From contig NZ_JARUND010000002.1 in NCBI RefSeq assembly GCF_036898825.1, positions 2,294,001-2,358,000 on the forward strand: DNA of 64,000 nt, in the 5' to 3' direction. A model generated the notes under the pieces. That model was not told the origin of the DNA and made no database searches. It saw only the letters and a list, made by a program, of their open reading frames with translations. This DNA is from Streptomyces sp. B21-083. GTDB taxonomy: Bacteria > Actinomycetota > Actinomycetes > Streptomycetales > Streptomycetaceae. Within the stretch, counting starts at the first letter, position 1; each line of letters begins with the position of its first letter. Of this stretch, positions 40,316 through 48,701 are shown piece after piece. The translations under genes were made by a program, and so were the position numbers.

Positions 40316-40744
40316 TCACGCGTAGTGCCGCGCCTCGAAGATGTTGCCGTCGGGGTCGCGGAAGTAGAAACTGCGCCTCGCCGCCCCTCGGGCACCGTAG
40401 GAGTCGTACGAGAACTCCGAGACAGGGACGCCCCGTTCCCGCAGGCGGGTTCGCAGGGCGTCGAAGGAGTCTCCGGGGAGGGACAGACACACGTGGTTGA
40501 CGGGGTGTCCCGCGCTGTCGGCGGCACCGGGGAGCATGTTCATGCGCTCCGCCAGGGAGAGCGGCGCGAGGTCGAAGATGGTCTCCTCGTTGAGGCGTAC
40601 GGACGGGAACGACGCCGTCCCCGCGGTGAATTCGCTGATCCTCAGGGGCTCCATACCGACCGTCTTCTCGTAGAAGTCGGCCGCTGCGAGCGGATCGCGT
40701 ACCCAGAGGACGACATGGTCGAGACGCGTCGAGTTGTCCGTCAT
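40316..40744 (-). CDS. VOC-family (glyoxalase-like) protein
   Basis: A 142-residue vicinal-oxygen-chelate fold protein. It begins STRLDHVVLWVRDPLAAADF (the first metal-ligand histidine) and ends YFRDPDGNIFEARHYA, with the usual DPDGNxxE motif near the end. GHPVNHVCLSLPG near residue 82 supplies the second histidine. So the paired beta-alpha-beta-beta-beta modules and all three metal ligands are present. It is close to glyoxalase I-like and antibiotic-resistance VOC proteins; the substrate is unknown. It is divergent from psuG. Confidence 0.88.
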   Translation of the reverse strand: MTDNSTRLDHVVLWVRDPLAAADFYEKTVGMEPLRISEFTAGTASFPSVRLNEETIFDLAPLSLAERMNMLPGAADSAGHPVNHVCLSLPGDSFDALRTRLRERGVPVSEFSYDSYGARGAARRSFYFRDPDGNIFEARHYA

Positions 40745-40842
40745 ACACCCAGGCTGGTGGCCTCTTCCACAGGCCGCAAGGGTTTGACCGGGCGCGCCGC
40801 CCGCCAGAGATGAGGGAAGACCGAACGACAGGAAGCAGGCGC

Positions 40843-41751
40843 GTGATGCTGGTGGTGTCCGAAGAAGTGCGGGAAGCGGTTGACGCGCGTCGACCCGTGG
40901 TGGCCCTGGAGTCCACGATCATCGCGCATGGGCTGCCGCGCCCCCGCAATCTGCAGGTGGCGCTGGAACTCGAGGACGTCGTACGACAGGAGGGTGCCGT
41001 ACCGGCCACGATCGCCGTCCTGGACGGGCGCCCCCATGTCGGCCTGGACAAGGAGCAGTTGGAGCGGGTCGCGAACGAGGATGGGATCCGCAAACTGGGG
41101 CACCGCGATCTGCCGCTCGCGGTGGCCACCGGGGCGAGCGGGGCGACCACGGTGTCGGCGACCGCGCTGCTGGCCGCCCGCGCCGGCGTACGGGTGTTCG
41201 CCACAGGTGGGCTCGGCGGAGTGCACCGGGAGTGGACGGTGACCCAGGACGAGTCCGCCGACCTGGGGCTGCTGGCGCGCACCAGGATCACGGTCGTCTG
41301 CGCGGGCGTGAAGTCGATTCTGGATGTGCCGGCCACGTTGCAGCGCCTGGAGACCCTCGGTGTCGCCGTGGCCGGATTCGGGACCGACCACTTCCCGGGC
41401 TTCTATCTCTCGGACTCCGGGCATCCGGTGGACTGGACGCTGCACACGCCGGAGCAGGTCGCGGACGTGATGCTGGCCCAGGACGGGCTCGATTCCCCCG
41501 AGTCGGCGTTCATCGTCGCCAATCCGGTGCCCGAGCAGCAGCAGCTGGATCCCGGGCTCCACGCGCGCGTGCTCGCCGACGCGCTGCACGCGTGCGAGGA
41601 GCAGGGCGTGAGCGGACAGGCCGTGACTCCGTTCCTGCTCGACTACCTGGTGCGGCACACGGACGGCGCGTCGCTGAGCGCCAACCTGGCGGCGGTCCGC
41701 GGCAATGTCAGGCTCGCGGGGCGGATCGCGACGGCCTGGGCCCGGGCATGA
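40843..41751 (+). CDS. psuG: Pseudouridine-5'-phosphate glycosidase
   Basis: A 302-residue enzyme that splits pseudouridine 5'-phosphate into uracil and ribose 5-phosphate. Family landmarks: PVVALESTIIAHGLPRPRNL, LGHRDLPLAVATGASGATTV, the lysine region VVCAGVKSILDVPATLQRLE (Schiff-base lysine) and FIVANPVPEQQQLD. Two starts are adjacent: GTG 40843, with AGGAAG seven bases upstream, and ATG 40846; the protein is nearly the same. The stop overlaps psuK by four bases. Together they degrade pseudouridine from RNA turnover; no dedicated nucleoside transporter is adjacent. Confidence 0.95.
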   Translation: MMLVVSEEVREAVDARRPVVALESTIIAHGLPRPRNLQVALELEDVVRQEGAVPATIAVLDGRPHVGLDKEQLERVANEDGIRKLGHRDLPLAVATGASGATTVSATALLAARAGVRVFATGGLGGVHREWTVTQDESADLGLLARTRITVVCAGVKSILDVPATLQRLETLGVAVAGFGTDHFPGFYLSDSGHPVDWTLHTPEQVADVMLAQDGLDSPESAFIVANPVPEQQQLDPGLHARVLADALHACEEQGVSGQAVTPFLLDYLVRHTDGASLSANLAAVRGNVRLAGRIATAWARA

Positions 41752-42659
41752 CCGAGCCGGGCGGAGCGCTGCTCGTCGTCGGGGACGTGATCACGGACGT
41801 CGTCGCCCGGCACCGGGGTCCGCTCGCCGCAGGGACCGACACGGCCGCCGCGATCCGGTCCCTCCCGGGTGGTGCGGGCGCCAACGTGGCCTGCTGGGCA
41901 GCCCATTGGGGCCGCGCGGAGGTACGCCTGCTCGGCCGGGTGGGCGCGGACGCGGCGGAGTGGCACGAGCGCGAGCTGACCGCCTCCGGGGTCCGGCCAC
42001 GTCTCGTCGTCGATCCCGAGGCGCCGACCGGGACGGTGATCTGCCTGGTGGACACGGGCGCGGCGGGCGAGCGCACGTTCCTGACCCAGAGCGGGGCCTC
42101 GCTGCGGCTGGACCCCGACGACTGGTCGGACGTACTCCTCGACGGGGTCGCACGGCTGCATCTCTCGGGCTATCTGCTGTTCTCGGCGTCGAGTCGGGCG
42201 TTGGTGGCGGTGGCTCTGGAGTCGGCACGCGCGCGTGGTGTGCCGGTGAGCCTGGATCCGGCGTCGGCGGGGTTTCTCGCCGAACTGGGTGTCGACCGCT
42301 TCCTGGATCTGGTGTCGGGAGTGGATGTCCTGCTGCCGAGCCGTGACGAGGCCTGTCTGCTGACCGGGTTGCCCGACCCGGTGGACGCGGCGGCCAAGCT
42401 GAGCCGCCACGTCCCGCTGGTGGTCGTGAAGCAGGGTGCCGAAGGCGCGCTGGTGGCCCGGTCGGGGGCCGTGTGCGCCCGGGTCCCGGCCGTGCCCGCG
42501 ACACCCCGGGACACGACGGGCGCCGGCGACGCCTTCACCGGTGCGTTCCTCGCCGCCCTGCTCATGGGTGGCGACCCCGAGGACGCGGCGGCGGAGGGGT
42601 GCCGGGCAGGCGCACGGGCGGTGGAGCGGGTGGGTGGAAGGCCGCCGGTTCTCGGTTGA
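41748..42659 (+). CDS. psuK: PfkB-family kinase, probable pseudouridine kinase
   Basis: A 303-residue ribokinase-fold kinase. LLVVGDVITDVVARHRGPLA and SLPGGAGANVACWAAHWG carry the substrate-binding start, and DTTGAGDAFTGAFLAALLMG the anion hole and catalytic aspartate near the C-terminus. The ATG at 41748 overlaps the psuG stop (ATGA). By itself the sequence says only 'carbohydrate or nucleoside kinase'; the coupling to psuG makes pseudouridine kinase by far the most likely role, supplying the phosphorylated substrate of PsuG. Confidence 0.9.
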   Translation: MTEPGGALLVVGDVITDVVARHRGPLAAGTDTAAAIRSLPGGAGANVACWAAHWGRAEVRLLGRVGADAAEWHERELTASGVRPRLVVDPEAPTGTVICLVDTGAAGERTFLTQSGASLRLDPDDWSDVLLDGVARLHLSGYLLFSASSRALVAVALESARARGVPVSLDPASAGFLAELGVDRFLDLVSGVDVLLPSRDEACLLTGLPDPVDAAAKLSRHVPLVVVKQGAEGALVARSGAVCARVPAVPATPRDTTGAGDAFTGAFLAALLMGGDPEDAAAEGCRAGARAVERVGGRPPVLG

Positions 42660-42699
42660 GGGGACGGTGAGCAGTGCCCTCGTCCGAGGTCGCCGTCGG

Positions 42700-43494
42700 C
42701 TATCCCTTGCGTCCCCAGGCCGAGATCATCGGTGCGGTCGCCAGGTCCATCCCACCTGCCGCGACATTGGCCAAGTGCCGGTCGATGTCCTCGTCCGTGG
42801 CGTGGCCCCCGGCGACCAGCCGCTCCCGGATCTGACGGATCGTCGCGGACTCCAGCGCGGCGCAGGCGGGCGAGGTGACGGGGAAGTACGCGTCGGCCTG
42901 GACGTTGCGCAGCCCCGCCTCGCGCAGCAGCCGCGGGAGTTTCCGGCCGTACGCCAGGTCGGCGCCGCTGTCCGCGAGCAGCTGGCGGAAGCTGTGGCGC
43001 AGCCGGTTGGCGAGTTGCTGCTCGGGGCCGTGTTCGTCGGGGCAGAGCAGGGGTTGCAGCGCGGGATCGGCGTCCTCGATCAGGAGCCGTCCGCCGGGAC
43101 GCAGCGACTTGATCATCGTGCGCAACGCCTGCTCCCGGTCGGGCACATGCACGAGGACGAGCCGGGCGTGCACCAGGTCGAACCCCTCCCCGGGCGGCCC
43201 GTCGACGCCGACGTCGTGGACGCGTACCTCGATCGGCGGCCGGGCTGCCGGGGCCACCCACGAGGTGTCGAGGTCGGTCGCGACGACCTTCCCGGTCGGG
43301 CCGACCTTCTTGGCCAGCCAGGAGACCACCGAGGTGCCCCCGGCACCGACCTCCCAGCAGCGCCAGCCGGCTCCGACGCCGAACCCTTCGAGGTGCCGGA
43401 ACGTCGTGGGATCGAAGAGGGCGGCGAAGGCGTCGAAGCGTTGTCCTGCCTCGGTCTGCCGGTTGTCGAGGAGATACCCGTCGGGTCGCGTCAT
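42700..43494 (-). CDS. Class I SAM-dependent methyltransferase
   Basis: A 264-residue Rossmann-fold methyltransferase. Motif I is GWRCWEVGAGGTSVVSWLAK (with ExGxG), followed by GKVVATDLDTSWV (acidic residue at the end of strand 2), FDLVHARLVLVHVPDREQAL (motif for strand 4) and MIKSLRPGGRLLIEDADPAL. The ATG at 43494 starts MTRPDGYLLDNRQTEAGQRF; 65 further in-frame codons upstream are basic, lack G/C-third-position regularity and are excluded. The region GATGAT followed by six bases and ATG suggests a leaderless start. Substrate unknown; UbiE/menaquinone-like methyltransferases are the nearest look-alikes. Confidence 0.87.
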   Translation of the reverse strand: MTRPDGYLLDNRQTEAGQRFDAFAALFDPTTFRHLEGFGVGAGWRCWEVGAGGTSVVSWLAKKVGPTGKVVATDLDTSWVAPAARPPIEVRVHDVGVDGPPGEGFDLVHARLVLVHVPDREQALRTMIKSLRPGGRLLIEDADPALQPLLCPDEHGPEQQLANRLRHSFRQLLADSGADLAYGRKLPRLLREAGLRNVQADAYFPVTSPACAALESATIRQIRERLVAGGHATDEDIDRHLANVAAGGMDLATAPMISAWGRKG

Positions 43495-43823
43495 GCCGTG
43501 ATCATCCCAGTCATCCGCTTTGTTCGGCAGGGTCGACGCTCCCGTACGACGAGATGTCCGACGATCACGCCGTACCAACGAAAACGGAGCGGAATGTTCC
43601 GTTCCCACAGCTCCCGCCGACGTTCGCGAAGAACTGCCAAGCTGGTGAGCCAGGCGCGTGGTGCGGACAGCGCGGCGCGAGAGGTTCACGTGAGGAGATT
43701 TAGATGCCCATGGCAGGGAATCCGCGGCAGGTCACCGGTCCCGGCATTGTCGGCGGCCTTCGCCAGGTCACACGCTCGCCCGGCGCGGGCGGCCGGGCGA
43801 GGGTGGATGGCGGGCTGGTGAGG
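43495..43823. other. 329-bp intergenic region left of the CBS gene
   Basis: Lies between the divergently placed methyltransferase start (43494) and the stop of the CBS gene. It contains CGGAA-N2-TTCCG at 43590-43601, the hexanucleotide-rich TCACGTGA near 43687, and a ribosome-site-like GGAGATTTAG before ATG 43704. That plus-strand frame continues antisense through the CBS gene and I do not accept it as a gene. Confidence 0.45.
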
Positions 43824-44252
43824 TCAACGCATCGTGGTCCTGGCGTAGACGGTCTCGGCCCAGGACGCGATCTGGTCGTCGGTGAGGTGCTGGGCCAGAT
43901 CGGCCTCGCTGATCATGCCGACCAGCCGCTTGTTCTCGATCACCGGAAGCCGGCGGATCTGGTGGTCCTTCATCTCTTCGAGCACTTCGCTGACATCGGC
44001 GCTCGCGTCGATCCAGCGCGGGGTGCCCTGTGCCATCTCGCCCGCGGTGACCCTGGCCGGGTCGTGGCTCATGGCCACACAGCCGACGACGATGTCGCGG
44101 TCGGTGAGGATGCCGCAGAGTCGTTCGTTCTCGTCGCTGATGGGCAGGGCACCCACGTTGAGCTCGCGCATCATCTGGGCGGCCCGGTCGAGGGTCTCGT
44201 GGGCGGGAATCCACTGGGCGCCACGATGCATGATGTCTCCGGCGGTGGTCAT
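43824..44252 (-). CDS. Protein with two CBS domains
   Basis: A 142-residue protein consisting of a single CBS pair (Bateman module): first domain about residues 8-62 (DIMHRGAQWIPAHETLDRAA and GILTDRDIVVGCVAMSHDPA), second about 75-130 (DVSEVLEEMKDHQIRRLPVI and RLVGMISEADLAQHL). Such modules bind adenine nucleotides and regulate partner proteins; the HRP1-like stand-alone type is induced under hypoxia or stress in mycobacteria. The ATG at 44252 follows GGGAGGTACTTC. No partner gene is adjacent. Confidence 0.92.
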   Translation of the reverse strand: MTTAGDIMHRGAQWIPAHETLDRAAQMMRELNVGALPISDENERLCGILTDRDIVVGCVAMSHDPARVTAGEMAQGTPRWIDASADVSEVLEEMKDHQIRRLPVIENKRLVGMISEADLAQHLTDDQIASWAETVYARTTMR

Positions 44253-44410
44253 GAAGTACCTCCCGGTGCCGGACGGCCGGCGCGGCACGGAGGGCACCGC
44301 TAGTCCCGGCGCCCTACATTCTCGCCGCGCTCGCGATGATGCGCACCCGGAAGTCCGCGGCTTTCGGACGCCTCGTACGGCGCCGGACCGGACTGCCTGG
44401 GCGGGCCGGG

Positions 44411-45052
44411 TCAGCCGTTCCACGCCGGGTGGCGCGGATCGTCCGCGCGGATCAGGACGTCTGCCGTGGCCGCGGGGTCCGTCTCGCTCTCGTATCGCTC
44501 GAAGGCGGGCAGGGTCCAGTGCTCGGCCTCGGGGGTACGGCGACGCAAGGCCGCCGGGGAGAGAAGGACGTGGACGCTCAGGTCGAACGGGAACCAGTGG
44601 CGCAGCAGGAGGGGGCCGTGCAGCAACAGGATTCCCCCGGGCGGGAGTTGGACGTAGGGGCTGCGGGTGGAGCGGTCGGTGAGCGGATCGCGCAGATCGG
44701 GCAGGACGCGGCCGTCACCGTCGGGTTCGAGGGGGCCGAAGATTTCGCGCCAGAGGGCGCCGGTGTCGAACCAGCCGTCGTAGTAGGCCTCCACGTCCTC
44801 GTGGCCGTATTCCAGCCGGAGGGAGGCGGGGCGCAGGAATCCGGCGGTGGCGACAGTGAGCGAGGGCCGCCCACGGATGCGCAGCGCCTCAGCCACCCGT
44901 TCGGCGAGGTCTCCTGGGCGGGCCGCCGGGGCCCCGTCGAAGGCGATGCGCGGCCAGGGGCTGCCGTCGTCCGGCTTCAGGTCGAGCACGCGTTCGGCGA
45001 GGAGGTCGCCGAGGCGGTCCCAGGTGATCGGTTCCAGTCGCACACCGCCCAT
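44411..45052 (-). CDS. Uridine-kinase-like protein lacking a normal P-loop
   Basis: A 213-residue protein that resembles uridine/phosphoribulokinase-type proteins annotated in actinobacteria. The fold markers are [20 protein letters not shown] at the expected P-loop position, RRGRPSLTVATAGFLRPASL (as RIRGRPSLTV here), YYDGWFDTGALWREIFGPLE and GGILLLHGPLLLRHWFPFDL. The P-loop GxxxxGK(S/T) is replaced by [12 protein letters not shown], so there is no lysine to hold the phosphates. Kinase activity is therefore doubtful unless a different nucleotide site is used. The length is normal for the group. The ATG at 45052 is the only good start. Confidence 0.7.
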   Translation of the reverse strand: MGGVRLEPITWDRLGDLLAERVLDLKPDDGSPWPRIAFDGAPAARPGDLAERVAEALRIRGRPSLTVATAGFLRPASLRLEYGHEDVEAYYDGWFDTGALWREIFGPLEPDGDGRVLPDLRDPLTDRSTRSPYVQLPPGGILLLHGPLLLRHWFPFDLSVHVLLSPAALRRRTPEAEHWTLPAFERYESETDPAATADVLIRADDPRHPAWNG

Positions 45053-45126
45053 GATGCCGGGTCGCCGGCGCTCCGGAGGCGGGCGGCTTCGAGGAGGCGG
45101 GGTCCGGCCGGGGATTCCTGGTCTCA

Positions 45127-45885
45127 GTGGGGAATCAAGTACCTGTGGAAAGCCGTGCGACTCCCCCGCTCCGCGCCGCGCTTCTCGTCGTGCAGCCGCT
45201 CAGGCGGCGGCACTGTGCCGAGTGCCGTCGTGGGCCCTTGGCGTTGCTCGTACTGGAGGAGGGGGCGCCTCGTTGTCTCGACTGTGCCGATCTCGGGCAT
45301 CTGGTGTTCCTGCCCAGGGGCGACACCGCGTTGACGCGCAGGTCAAGGGAGGAGAGCGGGCTGTGGGCGGTGGTCGTGCGGTTCAACCGGCGGAAGGGGC
45401 GGTACGAACGGCAGGGCGTTCTGGTCGAGGAGGCGGGGCTCGCCCGCGCCGAGGTGCGATGCCTGGCGGACGCCGAGGGCCGGCGGCGGCGTCGGGTCCG
45501 GGACGCGCGGCGGCGGGCCGCGGAGGATCTGCGGTTCGCGGAGACGTTCGCGCGGGAGATCCGCAGGCTGTTTCCCGGGTGCCCGGCCGATCGGGCGGAG
45601 GCCGTCGCCGGGCACGCCTCGGTGCGTGGCAGCGGGCGGGTGGGGCGGAGTGCGGCGGGGCGGGCGTTGTCCGAGGCGGCGGTGATCTCGGCGGTCGTCG
45701 CGTCCGTACGCCATGTGGACACGTCGTACGACGCGTTGCTGATGAGCGGGGTCGCGCGGCGCGAGGCACGGCGGCGGATCGCCGGGGCCGTCGAGGCGAG
45801 GCTTCGGGAATGGGGGACGGAGGCGGGTACGGGTGGGGGTACGGGCGCGGAGACGAGGGACTGCGCCGGGGCCGAGTCGGTGTGA
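45127..45885 (+). CDS. DUF2293-domain protein
   Basis: A 252-residue basic protein. The N-terminal half carries RRHCAECRRGPLALLVLEEG and APRCLDCADLGHLVFLPRGD, i.e. two CxxC pairs likely to bind zinc. The C-terminal half is DUF2293: RLFPGCPADRAEAVAGHASV followed by GSGRVGRSAAGRALSEAAVI and DALLMSGVARREARRRIAGA. Function unknown. GTG 45127 is the listed start but a short region upstream lacks a strong ribosome site, so the true N-terminus may be a few codons further in. The last 20 residues are low-complexity glycine/threonine. It is divergent from the uridine-kinase-like gene by 74 bases. Confidence 0.8.
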   Translation: MGNQVPVESRATPPLRAALLVVQPLRRRHCAECRRGPLALLVLEEGAPRCLDCADLGHLVFLPRGDTALTRRSREESGLWAVVVRFNRRKGRYERQGVLVEEAGLARAEVRCLADAEGRRRRRVRDARRRAAEDLRFAETFAREIRRLFPGCPADRAEAVAGHASVRGSGRVGRSAAGRALSEAAVISAVVASVRHVDTSYDALLMSGVARREARRRIAGAVEARLREWGTEAGTGGGTGAETRDCAGAESV

Positions 45886-45989
45886 GCGGAGCGGCGGCCC
45901 CCGTGACCTGGCCGCTCCCACGGTGCCGCCGCCTTCCCTGGACGTTCGCGCATGTCGCCGCGCCCCTCGGACAGGGGCGTTCAGGGCCG

Positions 45990-46012
45990 TTGTCAGTGGC
46001 GGGGGGTTCACT
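45990..46012 (+). promoter_or_regulatory. Damage-type promoter box before the DUF1772 gene, weak -10
   Basis: TTGTCAGTGGC (45990-46000) is identical to the uvrA and ogt boxes; six bases on stands TTCACT (46007-46012), which lacks the usual A at the second -10 position. If used, the transcript would begin only a few bases before the ATG at 46024. Confidence 0.6.
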
Positions 46013-46023
46013 GGAGGGGACTG

Positions 46024-46527
46024 ATGGGGATCGACCGGGGAGTCGGCATGATCGGTGGGGCGTTTTTCGTACTCGTGGTGCTGGGTGTGCTCGGAACCGG
46101 GCTGGTGGCCGGGGTCTTCTGCGCTTTCTCGACCTTCGTGATGAGGGGGCTCGCCGCGCTACCGCCCGCGCAGGGCATCGCGGCGATGCGGGCCGTCAAC
46201 GTCACCGCGTTGCACCCGCCCTTCATGCTCGTGTTCCTCGGGTCGGCCGCCCTGTGTCTGGTGATCGCCGTGGTCACGCTCGTGGTGTGGCCGACCGAGG
46301 GCGCCGTGGAGCTGTTGGCGGGCAGCGCGCTCTATCTGCTCGGCTCGTTCGGGCTCACCATGGGTGCGAACGTGCCGCGCAACAACGCCCTGCTGGCGCT
46401 GGAGCCGGACACCGCGGAGGCCGCCGCCTACTGGCCCGTGTACGTGCGGGAGTGGACTCTGTGGAACCACATACGCACGGTCGCCTCGGGGGCCGCCACG
46501 GTGCTGTACGTCCTGGCCGTCGCGTAG
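46024..46527 (+). CDS. DUF1772 (anthrone-oxygenase-like) membrane protein
   Basis: A 167-residue membrane protein with four hydrophobic segments. GTGLVAGVFCAFSTFVMRGL and VNVTALHPPFMLVFLGSAAL, then GLTMGANVPRNNALLALEPD and YVREWTLWNHIRTVASGAAT, are the DUF1772 landmarks (NVPxN and W..WNxxR). Fungal relatives are linked to anthrone oxidation; in bacteria the role is unknown. The ATG at 46024 is directly behind CTGGAGGGGACTG, which would act as ribosome site if transcription starts upstream of the damage box. Its promoter context suggests a stress role. Confidence 0.85.
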   Translation: MGIDRGVGMIGGAFFVLVVLGVLGTGLVAGVFCAFSTFVMRGLAALPPAQGIAAMRAVNVTALHPPFMLVFLGSAALCLVIAVVTLVVWPTEGAVELLAGSALYLLGSFGLTMGANVPRNNALLALEPDTAEAAAYWPVYVREWTLWNHIRTVASGAATVLYVLAVA

Positions 46528-46647
46528 GGCCTTGTCAGGCCCACTCGGCGTACGAGGTCGAGGAGTCGTATCGTGGCCGAAGGAGAGTGCCGCCCGACGA
46601 CGCACGGCCCGTCAAGCGTACGCAGGGGAGACGGCGAGGACACTGTC

Positions 46648-48135
46648 ATGGGCGATCCCAAGGGTTTTCTCACCAGAGCGCGCCTGGACTGGCCGCGCAG
46701 GCCCGTCGAGGAGCGGGTCCGTGACTGGGACGAGGTGTATGTCCCCGGGGCGCTGCTCCCCATCATCAGCGGGCAGGCCGATCGCTGCATGGACTGTGGT
46801 GTCCCGTTCTGCCACGAGGCCTGTCCCCTGGGGAATCTCATTCCCGAGTGGAACGACCTGGTCTCCCGGGAGGACTGGCGCGCGGCGAGCGACCGGCTGC
46901 ACGCCACGAACAACTTCCCCGAGTTCACCGGGCGGTTGTGCCCCGCGCCCTGCGAGGCGGGCTGCGTGCTGGCCATCAACCAGCCCGCGGTGACCATCAA
47001 GAACGTCGAGGTGGCCGTCGCCGACCGGGCCCTGTCCGACGGCTTCGCGCCGCCGAGGCCGCCGGACCGGCTGTCGGGGCGTACGGTCGCGGTGATCGGG
47101 TCGGGGCCCACCGGGCTCGCCGCGGCCCAGCAGCTGACCCGGGCCGGACACACCGTCGCCGTCTACGAGAAGGACGACCGGCTCGGTGGGCTGATGCGGT
47201 ACGGAATCCCCGGCTTCAAGATGGAGAAGCACCATCTGGAGCGGCGTATCGAGCAGATGCGTACCGAGGGAACCAGGTTCCGTACGTCGACCGCCGTCGG
47301 GCGGGATGTCGAAGCCGCCGAACTCCGGTCGCGCCACGACGCCGTGGTACTGGCCGTGGGGGCCACGGCATGGCGTGAACTGCCGCTTCCCGGGCGGGAG
47401 TTGACCGGAGTTCATCAGGCGATGGAGTATCTGCCGCTGGCCAACCGGGTGTGCGAGGGGGATCTGGCGGTGTCCCCGATGTCCGCCGCCGGGAAGCATG
47501 TCGTCATCGTCGGCGGCGGTGACACGGGGGCCGACTGTCTGGGCACCGCGGTGCGTGAAGGGGCTGCCTCCGTCACCCAGTTGGACATCTACGCCCAGCC
47601 GGGCGCGGAGCGCGACGAGGACGCCGATCCCTGGCCGACGTACCCGAAGATCTACCGGCTGTCGGCCGCGCACGAGGAGGCCCGTGACCTGGAGTCGGCG
47701 CCCGCCGCCGACGCCGACGCCCGGCTCTTCGCGGCGTCCACGCTCCACTTCTCGGGCGACCCGGACGGGCATGTACGGGCGCTGCACCTCGCCGAGGTGG
47801 ACGCGGAGCGCCGGCCCCTGCCCGGATCCGTGCGGACGCTTCCCGCCGACCTCGTGCTGCTCGCCCTCGGCTTCTCCGGGCCCGACCGGGAGGACGGTCT
47901 GATCGACCAGCTCGGGCTCGCCCTCGACCCGCGGGGCACGATAGCCCGTGACGCGGACTTCACGACGAACGTGCCGGGTGTGTACGCGGCGGGGGACGCG
48001 GCCCGCGGGCAGTCGCTGATCGTGTGGGCGATCGCGGAGGGGCGGGCGGTCGCGGCGGCCGTGGACCGTCGGCTGATGGGCCGTACGCAACTGCCTGCGC
48101 CCATAGGGCCGTACGACCGGCCGATGACCGTGTGA
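46648..48135 (+). CDS. Glutamate synthase small-subunit-like FAD/NAD(P) oxidoreductase (orphan GltD)
   Basis: A 495-residue flavoprotein of the GltD family. The N-terminal iron-sulfur region holds DRCMDCGVPFCHEACPLGN and LCPAPCEAGCVLAINQPAVT. FAD binding is VAVIGSGPTGLAAAQQL (near 148) and NAD(P) binding VVIVGGGDTGADCLGTA (near 286). The end TTNVPGVYAAGDAARGQSLI is the second FAD motif. The ATG at 46648 is preceded by GCGAGGA; an upstream GTG frame is not favoured. In glutamate synthase this subunit passes NADPH electrons to GltB, but no gltB is adjacent, so it may serve GltB in trans or another acceptor. I therefore give no symbol. Confidence 0.9.
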   Translation: MGDPKGFLTRARLDWPRRPVEERVRDWDEVYVPGALLPIISGQADRCMDCGVPFCHEACPLGNLIPEWNDLVSREDWRAASDRLHATNNFPEFTGRLCPAPCEAGCVLAINQPAVTIKNVEVAVADRALSDGFAPPRPPDRLSGRTVAVIGSGPTGLAAAQQLTRAGHTVAVYEKDDRLGGLMRYGIPGFKMEKHHLERRIEQMRTEGTRFRTSTAVGRDVEAAELRSRHDAVVLAVGATAWRELPLPGRELTGVHQAMEYLPLANRVCEGDLAVSPMSAAGKHVVIVGGGDTGADCLGTAVREGAASVTQLDIYAQPGAERDEDADPWPTYPKIYRLSAAHEEARDLESAPAADADARLFAASTLHFSGDPDGHVRALHLAEVDAERRPLPGSVRTLPADLVLLALGFSGPDREDGLIDQLGLALDPRGTIARDADFTTNVPGVYAAGDAARGQSLIVWAIAEGRAVAAAVDRRLMGRTQLPAPIGPYDRPMTV

Positions 48136-48188
48136 CCGTCCCTGGCCGTCCCGCGTCCCTCGCCGTCCCTGGCTGTGCCGGACGTGGC

Positions 48189-48701
48189 TCAGCGCTCGTC
48201 CGTGCCCGCCACCTTGCGGGTCGTCAGGGCCACCCGGTTCCAGGTGTTGATCGTGAGGATCAGGGACAGGACCTGGGCCAGTTCCCGGTCGTCGAAGTGG
48301 GCCGCGGCCTCGGTGTAGACGTCGTCCGGCACGCCCGCGTCGGCGACCAGGGTGACCGCCTCCGTGAGGGCCAGCGCCGCCTGTTCCCTCGGGGTGTAGA
48401 AGTGGCGGGCCTCGCGCCACACCGCGACCAGGTGCAGCCGGTCCTCACTCTCGCCCGCCTTGCGCGCGTCGTTGGTGTGCATGTGGAGGCAGTACGCGCA
48501 GTGGTTGAGGTGCGAGGCACGGATCTGGATCAGCTCGACCAGCGCGGGGTCGAGCCCCTCGCGGGCCGCCGCGTCGAAGCCGACGAGGGCGCGGAAGACC
48601 TTGGGGGCCGTCTTCGCGAAGTTCAGGCGAGGCGTTTCGGCGGCATTCTGGAACTGGGCGGTCGTGGGGTTCGCGGTGTTCGTGTTCGTCTTCATGACCA
48701 T
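48189..48701 (-). CDS. AhpD-like carboxymuconolactone decarboxylase-family protein
   Basis: A 170-residue CMD-fold protein. The redox motif is ASHLNHCAYCLHMHTNDARK (CxxC with the following histidine, near residues 66-72), as in AhpD-type peroxidase partners; the preceding glutamate in LVELIQIRAS completes the relay. It is probably a peroxide- or reactive-electrophile-related reductase. The ATG at 48701 sits inside one arm of the inverted repeat upstream of the divergent MocR gene; the second ATG two codons on is an alternative. The MocR regulator 41 bases away very probably controls it. Confidence 0.9.
   Translation of the reverse strand: MVMKTNTNTANPTTAQFQNAAETPRLNFAKTAPKVFRALVGFDAAAREGLDPALVELIQIRASHLNHCAYCLHMHTNDARKAGESEDRLHLVAVWREARHFYTPREQAALALTEAVTLVADAGVPDDVYTEAAAHFDDRELAQVLSLILTINTWNRVALTTRKVAGTDER

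Noticed and set aside
43704..44303. Plus-strand frame of 199 codons with GGAGA before its ATG
   Set aside because: Most of it is antisense to the clear CBS-domain gene and the translated sequence has no domain-like pattern; only the first 40 codons are free of overlap.
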